Of a stretch of 64,000 nucleotides of DNA, positions 8,760 through 18,200 are shown in pieces (the stretch's first letter is position 1; every line of letters starts with the position of its first letter). The translations under genes and the position numbers were made by a program. This stretch comes from Candidatus Woesearchaeota archaeon (GTDB lineage Archaea > Nanobdellota > Nanobdellia > Woesearchaeales > JACPBO01): contig JAUSCS010000010.1 in NCBI GenBank assembly GCA_030651135.1, positions 1 to 64,000 on the forward strand, read 5' to 3'. The notes below the pieces were generated by a model. The model was not told the origin of the DNA and did no database searches. It worked only from the letters and a program-made list of their open reading frames with translations.

Positions 8760-9119
8760 ATGACAAAAGAACCAAAGATTGTTTTACCGCAGAATCCTGA
8801 AATAAGGAAAGCATTAGAAACTAAATTAAAAGAGTACGAAGGAAGGCTTAAAAAAATAGAAGAAGAAAATCCATGTGCTTCTCCAGAAGCACTTCATTGT
8901 ACAAAGGATGCATATAAAATTGAAATTGTTGAAAGGTTGCTCAAAAAAGGCGAGGTTGATACATGGGAACTTTTAGGAGAGTTAGAGAAGACATATGGCA
9001 CCTTTGATCGTGATGATTTTAACAAAGCTGCCAGTGTAATAGATGATTACTGCAAAACAGGCGGCAAGAATGTTGTTGATGGAACAGGGTTTATGAATAA
9101 AAAGGTGGATAAAATATGA
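8760..9119 (+). CDS. Hypothetical protein, 119 aa
   Basis: Not recognised. Charged, helical protein with a Lys/Glu-rich N-terminal half (KALETKLKEYEGRLKKIEEE) and a short Cys-containing loop (NPCASPEALHC). A GAGGTGG ribosome binding site precedes the ATG. Its TGA overlaps the ATG of the next gene (ATGA), so the two are translated together; both starts share the leader AGGTGGATAAAATATGA. It appears to be the cytoplasmic member of a small operon whose next member is membrane-anchored. Confidence 0.6.
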   Translation: MTKEPKIVLPQNPEIRKALETKLKEYEGRLKKIEEENPCASPEALHCTKDAYKIEIVERLLKKGEVDTWELLGELEKTYGTFDRDDFNKAASVIDDYCKTGGKNVVDGTGFMNKKVDKI

Positions 9120-9577
9120 ATGAATCAAAAACAACAGTTATAGAAAATTATGTACACAAAGAACTAAATTTGCTAGGAAAATACCTTTTAGGTGCAGCTG
9201 TTTTTGTAGCAGTTGCAGCAGCGATACTTCCTGATATGGTACATAAACAGTCTTCTTCAACTCTTGATAGCATAGTCAGGAAAACACAAGCCAATCAACC
9301 CTCTGAGTGCAATATTTACAGAAACAAGTCAGGCAATTATGATTGTGTTGAAATAATGACTGCAACTGGGTCTCATTATTACCCTATTGTGCAAAAAAAG
9401 GCAAAAACATTTCTTGGGCTCGTTGATAGTTCTCTTACAGAAGGAAAAAAAGGTTACAGCCACGAAATGCTTGCTCAGTTAATTGAATACATAAATGGGG
9501 GCATTAATGTTGTCAGAGAAGACAGAGATTATTTGGGATTGGGTCCTGAAAGGTCAAAGCCAGCTTATTTAAAGTGA
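9116..9577 (+). CDS. Hypothetical membrane-anchored protein, 153 aa
   Basis: One hydrophobic segment at about residues 18-40 (LLGKYLLGAAVFVAVAAAIL), then an outward-facing or cytosolic soluble domain of about 110 residues with two Cys (SECNIYRNKSGNYDC) that could form a disulphide outside. No family recognised. Start overlaps the preceding stop by four bases. Confidence 0.6.
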   Translation: MNESKTTVIENYVHKELNLLGKYLLGAAVFVAVAAAILPDMVHKQSSSTLDSIVRKTQANQPSECNIYRNKSGNYDCVEIMTATGSHYYPIVQKKAKTFLGLVDSSLTEGKKGYSHEMLAQLIEYINGGINVVREDRDYLGLGPERSKPAYLK

Positions 9578-9585
9578 TATAAAAA

Positions 9586-9732
9586 ATGAAAGAAGAATCT
9601 GATTTCGAGGACGATGAAGATTTCATGTTCGATGAAGTTACTGGAGGCAGGTCCAAGAAGCCAGTAATGAGTGTCCTGAACAAAAAGAAGATAAGCAAAT
9701 ATGAATTGGATGACTTGTTCGCAGGAGATTAA
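9586..9732 (+). CDS. Very small acidic protein, 48 aa
   Basis: Begins ATG at 9586 and ends TAA at 9732, where TAATG joins it to the next gene. The N-terminal half is strongly acidic (ESDFEDDEDFMFDE) and the second half basic then acidic (KKPVMSVLNKKKISKYELDD). No motif recognised. The size and charge would suit an inhibitor or DNA-mimic-like partner, but that is only a guess from composition. Tight coupling on both sides supports that it is translated. Confidence 0.5.
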   Translation: MKEESDFEDDEDFMFDEVTGGRSKKPVMSVLNKKKISKYELDDLFAGD

Positions 9733-10187
9733 TGATGGGAAAAATAGAAGGAACATCAAAAGATAATCAAGGCGCTTATTTTGTAATGTTTGACCCAGAA
9801 AACAGATTGATGCAGGCCGATATAAACCTCCAATTTAAAGAACCCAATGTAAGTCTGGTCAGAAATCTCACTAATGGGTTTGAAGGAAATTTAAAGTCTC
9901 GATGTACTGATTATAATGAATCTGCATATAGCGCTAATTATGAAGGCGTACCTGATAAAAATGTAACTGTGGCGATTAACGCAGGCATAGATAATTATCT
10001 TATCAGAATCACACAAAGAAAACTAACAGTGTCATCACCTGTGTTAGATTCTTTTAAGAAAAATATTAAAGAAATTATAAAGATGATTCAAAAATATCAT
10101 TCTGACTTTCATGAAGATTCTCTGGAAACCTTATTAGATGAAAAAATAAAGGAAGCAGAAACTAAAGTACCAAATAGCGGTTTTTAA
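9732..10187 (+). CDS. Hypothetical protein, 151 aa
   Basis: Not recognised. The N-terminal two thirds look beta-rich (GAYFVMFDPENRLMQ, NVTVAINAGIDNYLIRI), the C-terminus helical and charged. No signal peptide or membrane segment. It is the last gene of the small-gene island, coupled by TAATG to the 48-residue gene; a second ATG three bases on (9735) is equally plausible as the start. Confidence 0.55.
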   Translation: MMGKIEGTSKDNQGAYFVMFDPENRLMQADINLQFKEPNVSLVRNLTNGFEGNLKSRCTDYNESAYSANYEGVPDKNVTVAINAGIDNYLIRITQRKLTVSSPVLDSFKKNIKEIIKMIQKYHSDFHEDSLETLLDEKIKEAETKVPNSGF

Positions 10188-10235
10188 AACAAAAAAACAA
10201 AAACCTTTTAAAAACCAGCTTTTTCTTTATTCGCT

Positions 10236-10487
10236 ATGGATTACGATCTAGAATTGGATAGGGTAATAATCGAAATAAAAAAGCAGAAAGCCAAGCTGGT
10301 CTGCATTCAATTGCCAGACGGCCTAAAGCCAAGGGCAGATGAAATAAAGGAAGCAGTAGAAACAAACACAAAAGCAAAGGCATTGATCTGGCTCAACTCG
10401 TGCTTTGGCGCCTGTGATGTTCCTGAGCATGTTGAAAAGCTCGGAGTTGATCTTCTCATACAGTGGGGGCATTCAAAGTTCAGATGA
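10236..10487 (+). pseudogene. dph2: Truncated diphthamide synthase subunit Dph2 (N-terminal 83 codons)
   Basis: Dph2 builds the first bond of diphthamide on EF-2 using a three-Cys [4Fe-4S] cluster. This product keeps the family's N-terminal signature: QLPDGLKPRA near residue 25, FGACD with the first cluster Cys (C60), and the following LGVDLLIQWGHS. It then stops after three more residues, whereas full-length proteins have about 300 or more residues and two more cluster Cys. The TGA overlaps the ATG of the MATE gene as ATGA. A functional enzyme is not possible from this fragment; it is a remnant or an assembly join. Confidence 0.75.
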
Positions 10488-11815
10488 GGGATCTGACAAA
10501 CGGCAATATCCTGAAAAACCTGCTTTATCTTGCCTGGCCTACTTTCATAGGGATGATGCTGCAGACCCTGTACAATATTGTGGATACTATCTGGATTGGA
10601 AGATACAGCTCATTGGGGGTTGCTGCAATCTCAATGGTCTTTCCGGTGTTCTTCATAATAATTGCATTTGGCTCAGGCATTTCCATCGGCACATCATCAT
10701 TGGTTGCGCGCTATCTTGGGGCAAATAAAAAGAAAGAAGCAGACAATGTTGCAGAGCATTCTGTTTTAATCGCGCTGTTATTTGGCATTCTTGTTACAAT
10801 TATCGGAATAATATTTGCCGCTCCTTTATTCAGGCTGCTCGGCGCAACACCAGACATATTTGATATGACTTTGGATTATGCAAAAATAATTTTCCTCGGC
10901 TCTGTCTTTTCATTCCTCAACATGATGCTGAGCGCAGTGTTAAGGGCAGAAGGCGACACAAAAACCCCGACAAAAATACTGCTTTTCACAACAATACTCA
11001 ACCTTGTGCTTGATCCTTTCCTTATTTTCGGCCTTGCCGGGCTTCCTGAAATGGGTGTTGCAGGAGCAGCAATAATCACAGTGTTTGCACAGTTAATAAG
11101 CGTTGTTCTCTTGTTCCGCCATATTCTGGCAAAAAGAAGCGAAATAAGATTAAACATCAGGGATTTTAAATTCAACTTTTCGATAATGTGGAAAACGCTT
11201 GCAATAGGCATTCCAAGCTCAGTTTCAAATATGTTCACATCGCTGGGATTTATGTTCTTGATGAAGAATGTGAGCATTTTCGGAAGCTATGCAATAGCTG
11301 CTTACGGGATCGGCATTAGGATGGACGCAATAGCGATAATGCCCGCCATCGCGCTGACAACTGCCGTATTGACAATGGTCGGCCAGAATATTGGCGCGAA
11401 AAAGCCGCACAGGGCGGAAAAAACAGCATGGGTTGCGGTTTTCCTGATCAGCGTTTTCATGCTCTTTATCGGTCTGCTCTTTTTTATAGCTCCGGAGATG
11501 TGGATAAGGATATTTACAGACGATCCTGAAATCATCAAAATCGGCTATTGGTATTTCCGCATTATTTCATTGTCTTATTTATTCAGGGGCTTCCAGTTCA
11601 TAATGAACGGCGCATTTCAGGGAAGCGGGAAAATTGTAATGCCGACAATTGTCAATATAAGCGCATGGTTTGTATTCGCAGTCCCTTTGGCTTATATTTT
11701 TTCAATAAAGCTCGGATTCGGGCTGATCGGAATATGGTCGGCAATTTTGATATCCTCAGTTTACGGAGGCATAGCAAATATATTTTTATTCAGCAGAGGG
11801 CATTGGAAAGGGTAA
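10484..11815 (+). CDS. MATE-family multidrug/cation antiporter
   Basis: A 443-residue integral membrane protein with about 12 hydrophobic helices arranged as two similar halves. The start MRDLTNGNILKNLLYLAWP and the segment TLYNIVDTIWIGRYS are typical of the NorM/DinF-like MATE family, which exports drugs or metabolites in exchange for Na+ or H+. I chose the ATG at 10484, inside the end of the dph2 remnant. The 5' region therefore derives from a different gene; how transcription reaches it is unclear, probably from the dph2 promoter. Confidence 0.88.
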   Translation: MRDLTNGNILKNLLYLAWPTFIGMMLQTLYNIVDTIWIGRYSSLGVAAISMVFPVFFIIIAFGSGISIGTSSLVARYLGANKKKEADNVAEHSVLIALLFGILVTIIGIIFAAPLFRLLGATPDIFDMTLDYAKIIFLGSVFSFLNMMLSAVLRAEGDTKTPTKILLFTTILNLVLDPFLIFGLAGLPEMGVAGAAIITVFAQLISVVLLFRHILAKRSEIRLNIRDFKFNFSIMWKTLAIGIPSSVSNMFTSLGFMFLMKNVSIFGSYAIAAYGIGIRMDAIAIMPAIALTTAVLTMVGQNIGAKKPHRAEKTAWVAVFLISVFMLFIGLLFFIAPEMWIRIFTDDPEIIKIGYWYFRIISLSYLFRGFQFIMNGAFQGSGKIVMPTIVNISAWFVFAVPLAYIFSIKLGFGLIGIWSAILISSVYGGIANIFLFSRGHWKG

Positions 11816-11840
11816 CTATTTAAATTAAAATAAACTTTTA

Positions 11841-12296
11841 ATGAAAATGGACGCAATAATTTATTTTTCAACAATGGCGGTGGCTTTTTGCGGCATAATA
11901 GCTGGATTTATAATCGCGAACATGGCAAAAGAGGAGCTGAAGCCAGGAAGAAAATATTTTTCATTGATGCAGGATTTTCTGATTGTTTTGATGCTGTTTT
12001 TTTTGCTGGAATCTTATAAATTGAGTATTTTCATCATAGCGCCGGTATTATTGGCTGTCTTTTTACTGCTTTTTTACTTTAAAAATTCAATTAAAAATAG
12101 TAACATGATCATCCACTCATTGCTTGCTGTTATTTTCTATTTGTCCTCAAAAAGCATTAATCTGTTCTCTTTGGAAGCGTCTTTGATCTTCCTTTACGGC
12201 CTGCCAACAGGATCTTTGATAAGCAAGGAGAAGATAAAAAACATTCTGAAAATGGCAGTTTTCATTTTGATAGCCGGTGTTTTGTTTCTTATCTAA
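11841..12296 (+). CDS. Hypothetical membrane protein, 151 aa
   Basis: About five hydrophobic helices (residues 6-28, 44-60, 63-85, 90-108 and 130-150), little else. A TATA-like stretch (TATTTAAATT) lies in the short gap after the MATE gene. No family motif or charged active residues visible. It may form a unit with the MATE transporter, but position is the only evidence. Confidence 0.6.
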   Translation: MKMDAIIYFSTMAVAFCGIIAGFIIANMAKEELKPGRKYFSLMQDFLIVLMLFFLLESYKLSIFIIAPVLLAVFLLLFYFKNSIKNSNMIIHSLLAVIFYLSSKSINLFSLEASLIFLYGLPTGSLISKEKIKNILKMAVFILIAGVLFLI

Positions 12297-12325
12297 TAGT
12301 GGTAACAAATAGAAAGATTTATAAA
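12295..12325 (+). promoter_or_regulatory. Extended promoter, AATAGTGGTAACAAA type (second copy)
   Basis: The 15-base upstream element is identical to the one at 8688 and is followed by GAAAGATTTATAAA. The ATG at 12348 is about 25 bases past the TATA box, suggesting a leaderless transcript. Confidence 0.5.
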
Positions 12326-12347
12326 TAAGCACCTTATTTAAATAATA

Positions 12348-13049
12348 ATGGAAGGCGAACCGAACTTAGAGGAATTATGGAAATGGTTTAAAACACTGGA
12401 TTTGACTAATTCTGAGAATATGGGTGAACTGGCAGCAAAAATGGGAAGAGCTATTGAACGCCTTGATGATAAGATAAAAGATGCGCTCACTTACGCAGAA
12501 AAAACAATAGTGGAAGGAAAAGAGCTTGACTTCAGCGAAAAAAGTCCCCTTGCCATTTATAATGCTATGATCAAAAATCCCTCGCCGTATCATCATTTTC
12601 TTCAACCCAGCTTAATGATGCTGGATAAAATTGTCAGAAGCGCAATGAAGCAAAGAAAACTGTTTGAGTTTTATGAAACAACATCTGATCAATCAGACTA
12701 CGCAATCTGGGGACTCCCGGAAAAGCCAAAAGTGAAAGTGTTTATAAAAGAGAAAGATGACTTCTATATACAAACTATAGAGTTGCCTCTTTTAAGCATT
12801 AAGTTGGATGACAAAACAAATGTCGCCAAGATAAGTGGCCTTCCACTAGTTTATGAAAGCAAAAGAGCGCCATGGAAGAAAGATTATAGGCGTCTTGTAA
12901 CCCTGCTAGAAAAGGAAGTTCAAACTTATTCTGTGATGCTGGCGCACTATCCTGAACCGATTCCTAGAATCACAAGAATGAAAGATACAACGGTCTTTTT
13001 CCTTGAAGCGTTTTTTATCCACAGAGAAAGACAGCAAGAGAACGCATAA
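12348..13049 (+). CDS. Hypothetical protein, 233 aa
   Basis: Not recognised. Soluble protein with a helical N-terminal half (ELAAKMGRAIERLDDKIKDALTYAEKTI) and a mixed second half containing short strands (KVKVFIKEKDDFYIQTIELPLL). No Cys, no signal peptide and no membrane segment. It has its own promoter, shared in sequence with the accessory operon at 8760, which hints at common regulation or origin with that island. Confidence 0.6.
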   Translation: MEGEPNLEELWKWFKTLDLTNSENMGELAAKMGRAIERLDDKIKDALTYAEKTIVEGKELDFSEKSPLAIYNAMIKNPSPYHHFLQPSLMMLDKIVRSAMKQRKLFEFYETTSDQSDYAIWGLPEKPKVKVFIKEKDDFYIQTIELPLLSIKLDDKTNVAKISGLPLVYESKRAPWKKDYRRLVTLLEKEVQTYSVMLAHYPEPIPRITRMKDTTVFFLEAFFIHRERQQENA

Positions 13050-13073
13050 GATAATTTTTCTCAAATAAGGTCG

Positions 13074-13478
13074 TTAAACAACAATCAAAGCAACAATAAT
13101 CCCAATAACAATCCCAACCAATATATCTGATAAACTATGCCCGACTTTCTCGTTAAGTTTTTTCCCTTTATTTGATTTATTCAATATTTCAGCGTGCTTT
13201 CCGACTTCTCTCCTGACTCCGGCTGCATCTCTCAATACAATGATCGAAAATGCAAGAGAAACAGCAAAAAGGATTGAAACGCCCTGCAATAAAAATATTG
13301 CTGCTGTGATGGCAGAAACAAACGCAGAGTGGGCGCTTGGCATTCCCCCCAAGCTGATAAAAAATTCTGGCTTAAACTTTTTCTCCTTGACGGAAGCAAT
13401 GATGACTTTAATTAAATGGGCTATAAACCAGGCAGCAATTCCTGCAATGATGATCTTAACAGCATTCACATCAATCAT
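13074..13478 (-). CDS. Divergent PAP2-family membrane protein (YuiD/DUF212-like)
   Basis: A 134-residue membrane protein with four hydrophobic segments. The segments GGMPSAHSAFVSA, RDAAGVRREVGKHAEILN and EKVGHSLSDILVGIVIG are the conserved blocks of the divergent PAP2 group, related to PAP2 lipid phosphatases (Ser-His and His as catalytic-type residues). Its likely site of action is membrane phospholipid or polyprenyl-phosphate metabolism, but the substrate is unknown for the family. I chose the ATG at 13478 over the GTG two codons upstream. Confidence 0.82.
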   Translation of the reverse strand: MIDVNAVKIIIAGIAAWFIAHLIKVIIASVKEKKFKPEFFISLGGMPSAHSAFVSAITAAIFLLQGVSILFAVSLAFSIIVLRDAAGVRREVGKHAEILNKSNKGKKLNEKVGHSLSDILVGIVIGIIVALIVV

Positions 13479-13529
13479 AAGCACATATTATCACTAAATA
13501 TTTATAAACCTTGCCATTATTCTGAATGC

Positions 13530-14987
13530 ATGATAACAATCTTGGACTGCTACACAGATGAGCCCTCCGGCTTAGGTGTTCCGCCTTATCTCGGGACTTA
13601 TCCAAGGTATATTGCAGGCTATATCAATTCTGATGCCATATACATAACGATAGATGATCTGAGGTTTTTCAGATATTACAATTTAGACGAGAAGAAAAAA
13701 GAAGTCAACAGGAAAACCAATATAAAAATTTATAATTTAACAAAAAACCACACCAACATCAAAGATATCCTGGAAAATACAACAAAACTGATAATAATCC
13801 TTGGCGTCCACACACCTGGGAAATATCTCTCTGCGCTGCCAGGAACTTTAAAAGAAGTTTCTGATTTATTGAAAGATTATCGCTTTGAAAAAATCCTCAC
13901 CGGGCCAGCAGTTTTTGGCACTCAATTAGAAGGAGGAAAATTCTCTGAAAAAGCAGATTTAAAAATTTTCAATAAAATAGAATCATTTGATTTCAAGTAT
14001 GACGAAATAAAGGAGTATGCAGTTAAAGGAGCAGAAATAATAAAGCAGATTCCTGATTTAAGGATCATTGAAATCGAAACATCGCATGGCTGCCCGAGAA
14101 AAAAGGGCTGCTCGTTCTGCACAGAGCCCATAAAGCACAATTTAGAATTCAGAAACAAAGAAGACATTGTAAAAGAAATTGGGGCATTTTACAGCTTGGG
14201 GTGCAGATATTTCAGAATAGGAAAGCAAAGCTGCTTTTACAGCTATCCTTATGCAACTGAGCTGCTTAAAGAAATAAGGGATAAATTCCCGAGAATTGAA
14301 GTTCTGCATATTGATAATGTGAACCCAGTTATGGCATTGTCAAAAAAAGGCGGGGAGATAACAAAGGCAATAGCCAAATACTGCACAGCAGGCAATGTAG
14401 CGGCTTTTGGAGTTGAAAGCTTTGATCCAGTTGTTTATAGTGAAAACTGCCTGAACTGCACAGCAGAGCAGGCATTGGAGGCAATAAGGATTCTGAATAA
14501 ATACGGCTCTGAAAAAGGAGATAATGGAATGCCGAAATTTCTGCCCGGGATAAACTTATTATTTGGCTTAAAAGGCGAGTCAAAAGAAACGCATGAAAAG
14601 AACATGTTTTATCTGAAGAAAATATTGGATGAAGGATTGCTGCTGAGAAGGATCAACATAAGGCAGGCCGCAATATTCGAGGGAACAGACTTATACAATA
14701 CAGTAAAAAATAAATTCATGAAAAAGAACAAAAAATATTACTGGAAATGGCGCAATGAGATAAGGCAGAATATTGACTTTCCGATGCTGCAGAAGCTAGT
14801 GCCCACAGGAACAGTCTTAAAGGGCGTAAGAGCAGAGATCTATGACGGAAACACAACATTTGCAAGGCAGATCGGAACGTATCCTCTTATTGTAGGAATA
14901 AAAGGAAGGCTCGAATTAAACAAATTCTACAATGTAAGGATAACTGATCACATGCTGAGAAGCGTTGTTGGGGAGATTGTTGAATAA
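13530..14987 (+). CDS. Radical SAM protein with CX5CX2C motif (COG1031-like)
   Basis: A 485-residue protein. An N-terminal alpha/beta domain (to about residue 165) includes KIYNL and a GPAVFGTQLEGG loop, followed by a radical SAM barrel whose cluster motif is GCPRKKGCSFCTEP: Cys188, Cys194 and Cys197, that is CX5CX2C instead of CX3CX2C. The C-terminal part (RQIGTYPLIVGIKGRL and VRITDHMLRSVVG) resembles the TRAM-like tail of an archaeal radical SAM family, which I know as COG1031. The substrate is not known. The ATG at 13530 fits a TATA box (TTTATAAA) about 25 bases upstream. Confidence 0.78.
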   Translation: MITILDCYTDEPSGLGVPPYLGTYPRYIAGYINSDAIYITIDDLRFFRYYNLDEKKKEVNRKTNIKIYNLTKNHTNIKDILENTTKLIIILGVHTPGKYLSALPGTLKEVSDLLKDYRFEKILTGPAVFGTQLEGGKFSEKADLKIFNKIESFDFKYDEIKEYAVKGAEIIKQIPDLRIIEIETSHGCPRKKGCSFCTEPIKHNLEFRNKEDIVKEIGAFYSLGCRYFRIGKQSCFYSYPYATELLKEIRDKFPRIEVLHIDNVNPVMALSKKGGEITKAIAKYCTAGNVAAFGVESFDPVVYSENCLNCTAEQALEAIRILNKYGSEKGDNGMPKFLPGINLLFGLKGESKETHEKNMFYLKKILDEGLLLRRINIRQAAIFEGTDLYNTVKNKFMKKNKKYYWKWRNEIRQNIDFPMLQKLVPTGTVLKGVRAEIYDGNTTFARQIGTYPLIVGIKGRLELNKFYNVRITDHMLRSVVGEIVE

Positions 14988-14997
14988 AAACGAAATG

Positions 14998-15083
14998 TTT
15001 ATATATGTCATAGTCTAAAATAGTTAAAAATAGCAAAATATGATAAAATATAGTTAAAAATAGTAAAACATAGTTAAACTATG
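14998..15083 (+). promoter_or_regulatory. Promoter and repeated operator of the AbrB-like gene
   Basis: TTTATATA at 14998-15005 is the TATA box. TAGTTAAA occurs at 15021, 15051 and 15071, that is 30 and 20 bases apart (whole helical turns), twice extended to TAGTTAAAAATAG. The last copy belongs to a perfect inverted repeat CATAGTT-A-AACTATG (15069-15083) that covers the ATG. This looks like an autoregulatory operator. Confidence 0.6.
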
Positions 15084-15230
15084 ACTGAGCCAGAGCCGTT
15101 GAGTTTCATAAAAAGAGTAGCCAAGTCAGGAAGAGGCTTTCTTATCTGGATTCCTAAAGATGTTTCTGATTATATTGAAATTAAAGAGAACGATACAGTC
15201 GAGGTAAAGATAAGAAAATTGAAAAAATAA
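15081..15230 (+). CDS. AbrB/SpoVT-type swapped-hairpin DNA-binding protein, 49 aa
   Basis: The 49-residue product contains the pattern of the AbrB-like fold: a first strand-turn (FIKRVAKSGRGFLIWIPKD), a short helix (VSDYIEI) and a closing strand (DTVEVKIRKLKK). Archaeal members are small dimeric regulators or antitoxins. Its start codon lies inside an inverted repeat, suggesting autorepression. The gene ends two bases before the 1072-residue surface protein, so the two share a transcript and it may control the surface operon. Confidence 0.7.
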   Translation: MTEPEPLSFIKRVAKSGRGFLIWIPKDVSDYIEIKENDTVEVKIRKLKK

Positions 15231-15232
15231 AA

Positions 15233-18200
15233 ATGATGAACAAAAAACATATTAAAAACTACATAGTTTTCATTGCAAGTTTTCTAATATTCCTTATACT
15301 TACACTTCCCTTTTACATAGCAAATGTCTTTGCAACCGGAATAACTGTAAAGTCAATTTACGGCAGCAACGGAGTTCAGGGCTATAGAAAAGCAACAGAC
15401 TCAACAAATGTTGATGTTGATGCGCAGATTGACGGCGACAGCTCCATAGCGCCATCTCAGGTCACATTTGGAGTTGGCGATGTTTTCAGCAGCTGCAGAA
15501 ATATGGGCGCTTCTTTCAACTGCTCTTACCGCTCTTCAAGCTTCACAATAGATGCTAAAAGCTACAGCTACACAATTCATTTATATGACGATAATAGCAC
15601 TGAAGTTATAACTGCTCCGGCAACAACAACTGTTGACAATATTGCGCCAACAGCGGCTATTGATGTACTGCAGAATGGAACAAATGCAAATTCAAACATC
15701 AGCGTAACTTATTCTGTCACTGACACAGCATGCGCAGATTCAAGCTGCACAGGAAAATGCTCAGGCATTAAAGAAATAAAGCTGTACAAGTATGACGCAG
15801 CAAACCTTATTGAAACAATCCCAGTTAATACAGCAGACTGCTCTAATGAAGCAACAATCTCGAGAGCAGCATCTCTTTTTAATTATGGAAATGGCTCAAC
15901 CCAGGCATGTCTTGTTGCTTATGATAACATTGGCCAGTCATCTTCTCTTATGTGTGATGTATTTATAGTCGATAGTTCTGATCCACAGATAAGCTCTTTG
16001 CAGATACTGAGCAATGGAGAAGCTGTAACTTATGTCGGCAGTTCAGGAGTTATAGCAGATGTTTCTGTGCAAATAACTGATTCTGGAACTGGGATCAATG
16101 CTAATAGTGTAAGAGCGGGCTTTTCGCAGATTAATCCAAGCTATGCTTCGCTTGTTTATGCAACAGCAACTGGCGGAAGCTGCGAGTTAGTTTCAGGCAT
16201 ATATTACTGCACATGGAATAGCATTAACATAAATGCAACATCTGGCGTTTCAATAAATTTTTATGCTGAAGATAATGCTGGCAACAATGGAAGCGCAACT
16301 TTGACTTACTCTTTTATGGCAGACAGTTCAGCTCCTTCTGTTACATATATCGGAACAAACAGAAGCTATGGCAATCTAAGCTATGCTTCCGGCCTGTATA
16401 CCGGAACTGTCAAAGCAGTAATAACCGAAAGCGGCTCTGGATTGGAAAAAGAAAATGTAAAGCTGAATTTCCAGGATATTGGCGGAGCAACTTCTGTTGC
16501 TGCAACAAACTGCTCATCATCTGCTTCAACATATACCTGCACATGGGATGATATTGATTTTTCAGCTGCTGACATTTCAACAGAAGATGAGAAGAAAATC
16601 TGGGTTGACAGCATAAAAGATAGCACAGAAAATGAAGCAGCTGGCTTGACTTACGGCAAAGTAAAGGTTGATAAAACTGCTCCAGTAATTTCAAATATAT
16701 ATAACATAAGCTCATCCGGAATCTGCGCAACAAGCAATGATGAACTTACATTTTATGCAGCTGTTGAAGACAATTCAGGCATTGCGCCTTCTTTTATAGT
16801 AAATGCCTCTCCAATAAGCTCATTAGGCGATATAATTGGAAGCTGCGTTAACATAAGCAGCAGCACATGGAATTGCTCTGCAGCTGTTCAAAGCCTGTAC
16901 TCAACTGCAATTGAAACAACTGTAAATGTTTATGCAAAAGATTTTGCCGGCAATGATGCTTCAGCAATTGCACCAGTTACAATATGCCAGCTTACTGATA
17001 CAACTTCTCCTCCTGAATTAGTCAGCTCTTCTGTTGGAACTTTGATCCCATCTGTTGGAATTGACAGAAGAATTGTTTCGCAGACTTATGCAACTATATT
17101 TGTTCCTCTTAGCTTGACATTGCAGCCGAATTCAGAGATTCTTTCAATGGACGTTGATGTTGGAAACTGCACTTCTGACTATTTAGCTGCAGATCCTTAT
17201 GTGATGAATGAATTCTCCACAGAGCCTTATGTTGTGTTTAAGATCTCCGGCGATCTGAGTGATGTGGATTCTCCAATAAGCATAGACTGCAAACTGAATC
17301 TCAATATGAGGAACGGCAATCTGATCTATGCAAAGCCAGAAGTTGAGGAGTTTTCAGTTTCAATACCCTTATACAACAATGCCCTTGGCACAGTTGATGA
17401 TAGCGTGCAGGATAAGCTGGATAGCATCAACAGTGAAATTGACGATCTGGAAAAAGACATTGAAAAATGGGAGCAATGGAACAAATGGCTCGGCATAATA
17501 TACGGAATTGCAGGAATGCTGCAGAGAATTGATCAGATATTGCAGGCGATTAAAGCTATAGTGTGGGCGATTTTGGCAGTTCTTTATGCAATTTTTGGGT
17601 GGTGTTGTGCGACAGTTCTTGATGGAATTTGGACAGCTATCTGCAATCCCATAACGGGTTATCACTCCTTTATGCAGGTTATATGGCCAACTGGGTTTAA
17701 GAATATAGGTCCCCTGCAGGCTGCATTCAAAATAATAGGAATGATATACACATGCAAACTGTGCGACTTCGGAACATGGGTGAATATTGGATTGCAAAGT
17801 GTGCCTGCGTTGAAAGAGGGTGGAGGGGATGTAAACGTCGGAAATCAATTCAGAGAACAGGATCCAGTATCAACAAGGGGAACATCAGATGTAACTACTG
17901 CGTTCGGAAAGATATGGAGTGGAGGAGGAGCTGTAAGCAATACAGTAAACTACCCAGTCGAAACAGGCCAATGGCTTTATGACCCTTACAAGAGCATTCA
18001 TTATGCTCAGGCTTGCTTGTGCCTTCCAGGCTATGTCTACAACCTTAAAAAAGACAGGCAGATCAAGTGCATGTACAGAAGCTGCATTGAAGATGCTGCT
18101 GCGCAAGGACTGCCGACAACAAACTGCGAATTGGCGTATTCAGAAAGGGAATGCCTGTATGTTGAAAGCGCAGCTTACAAGCTGCATGGCATTGCAAAGC

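Noticed and set aside
10405-10728. Additional frame over the start of the MATE gene
   Set aside because: It is an out-of-frame overlap without motif; the MATE frame has continuous membrane helices and family motifs.
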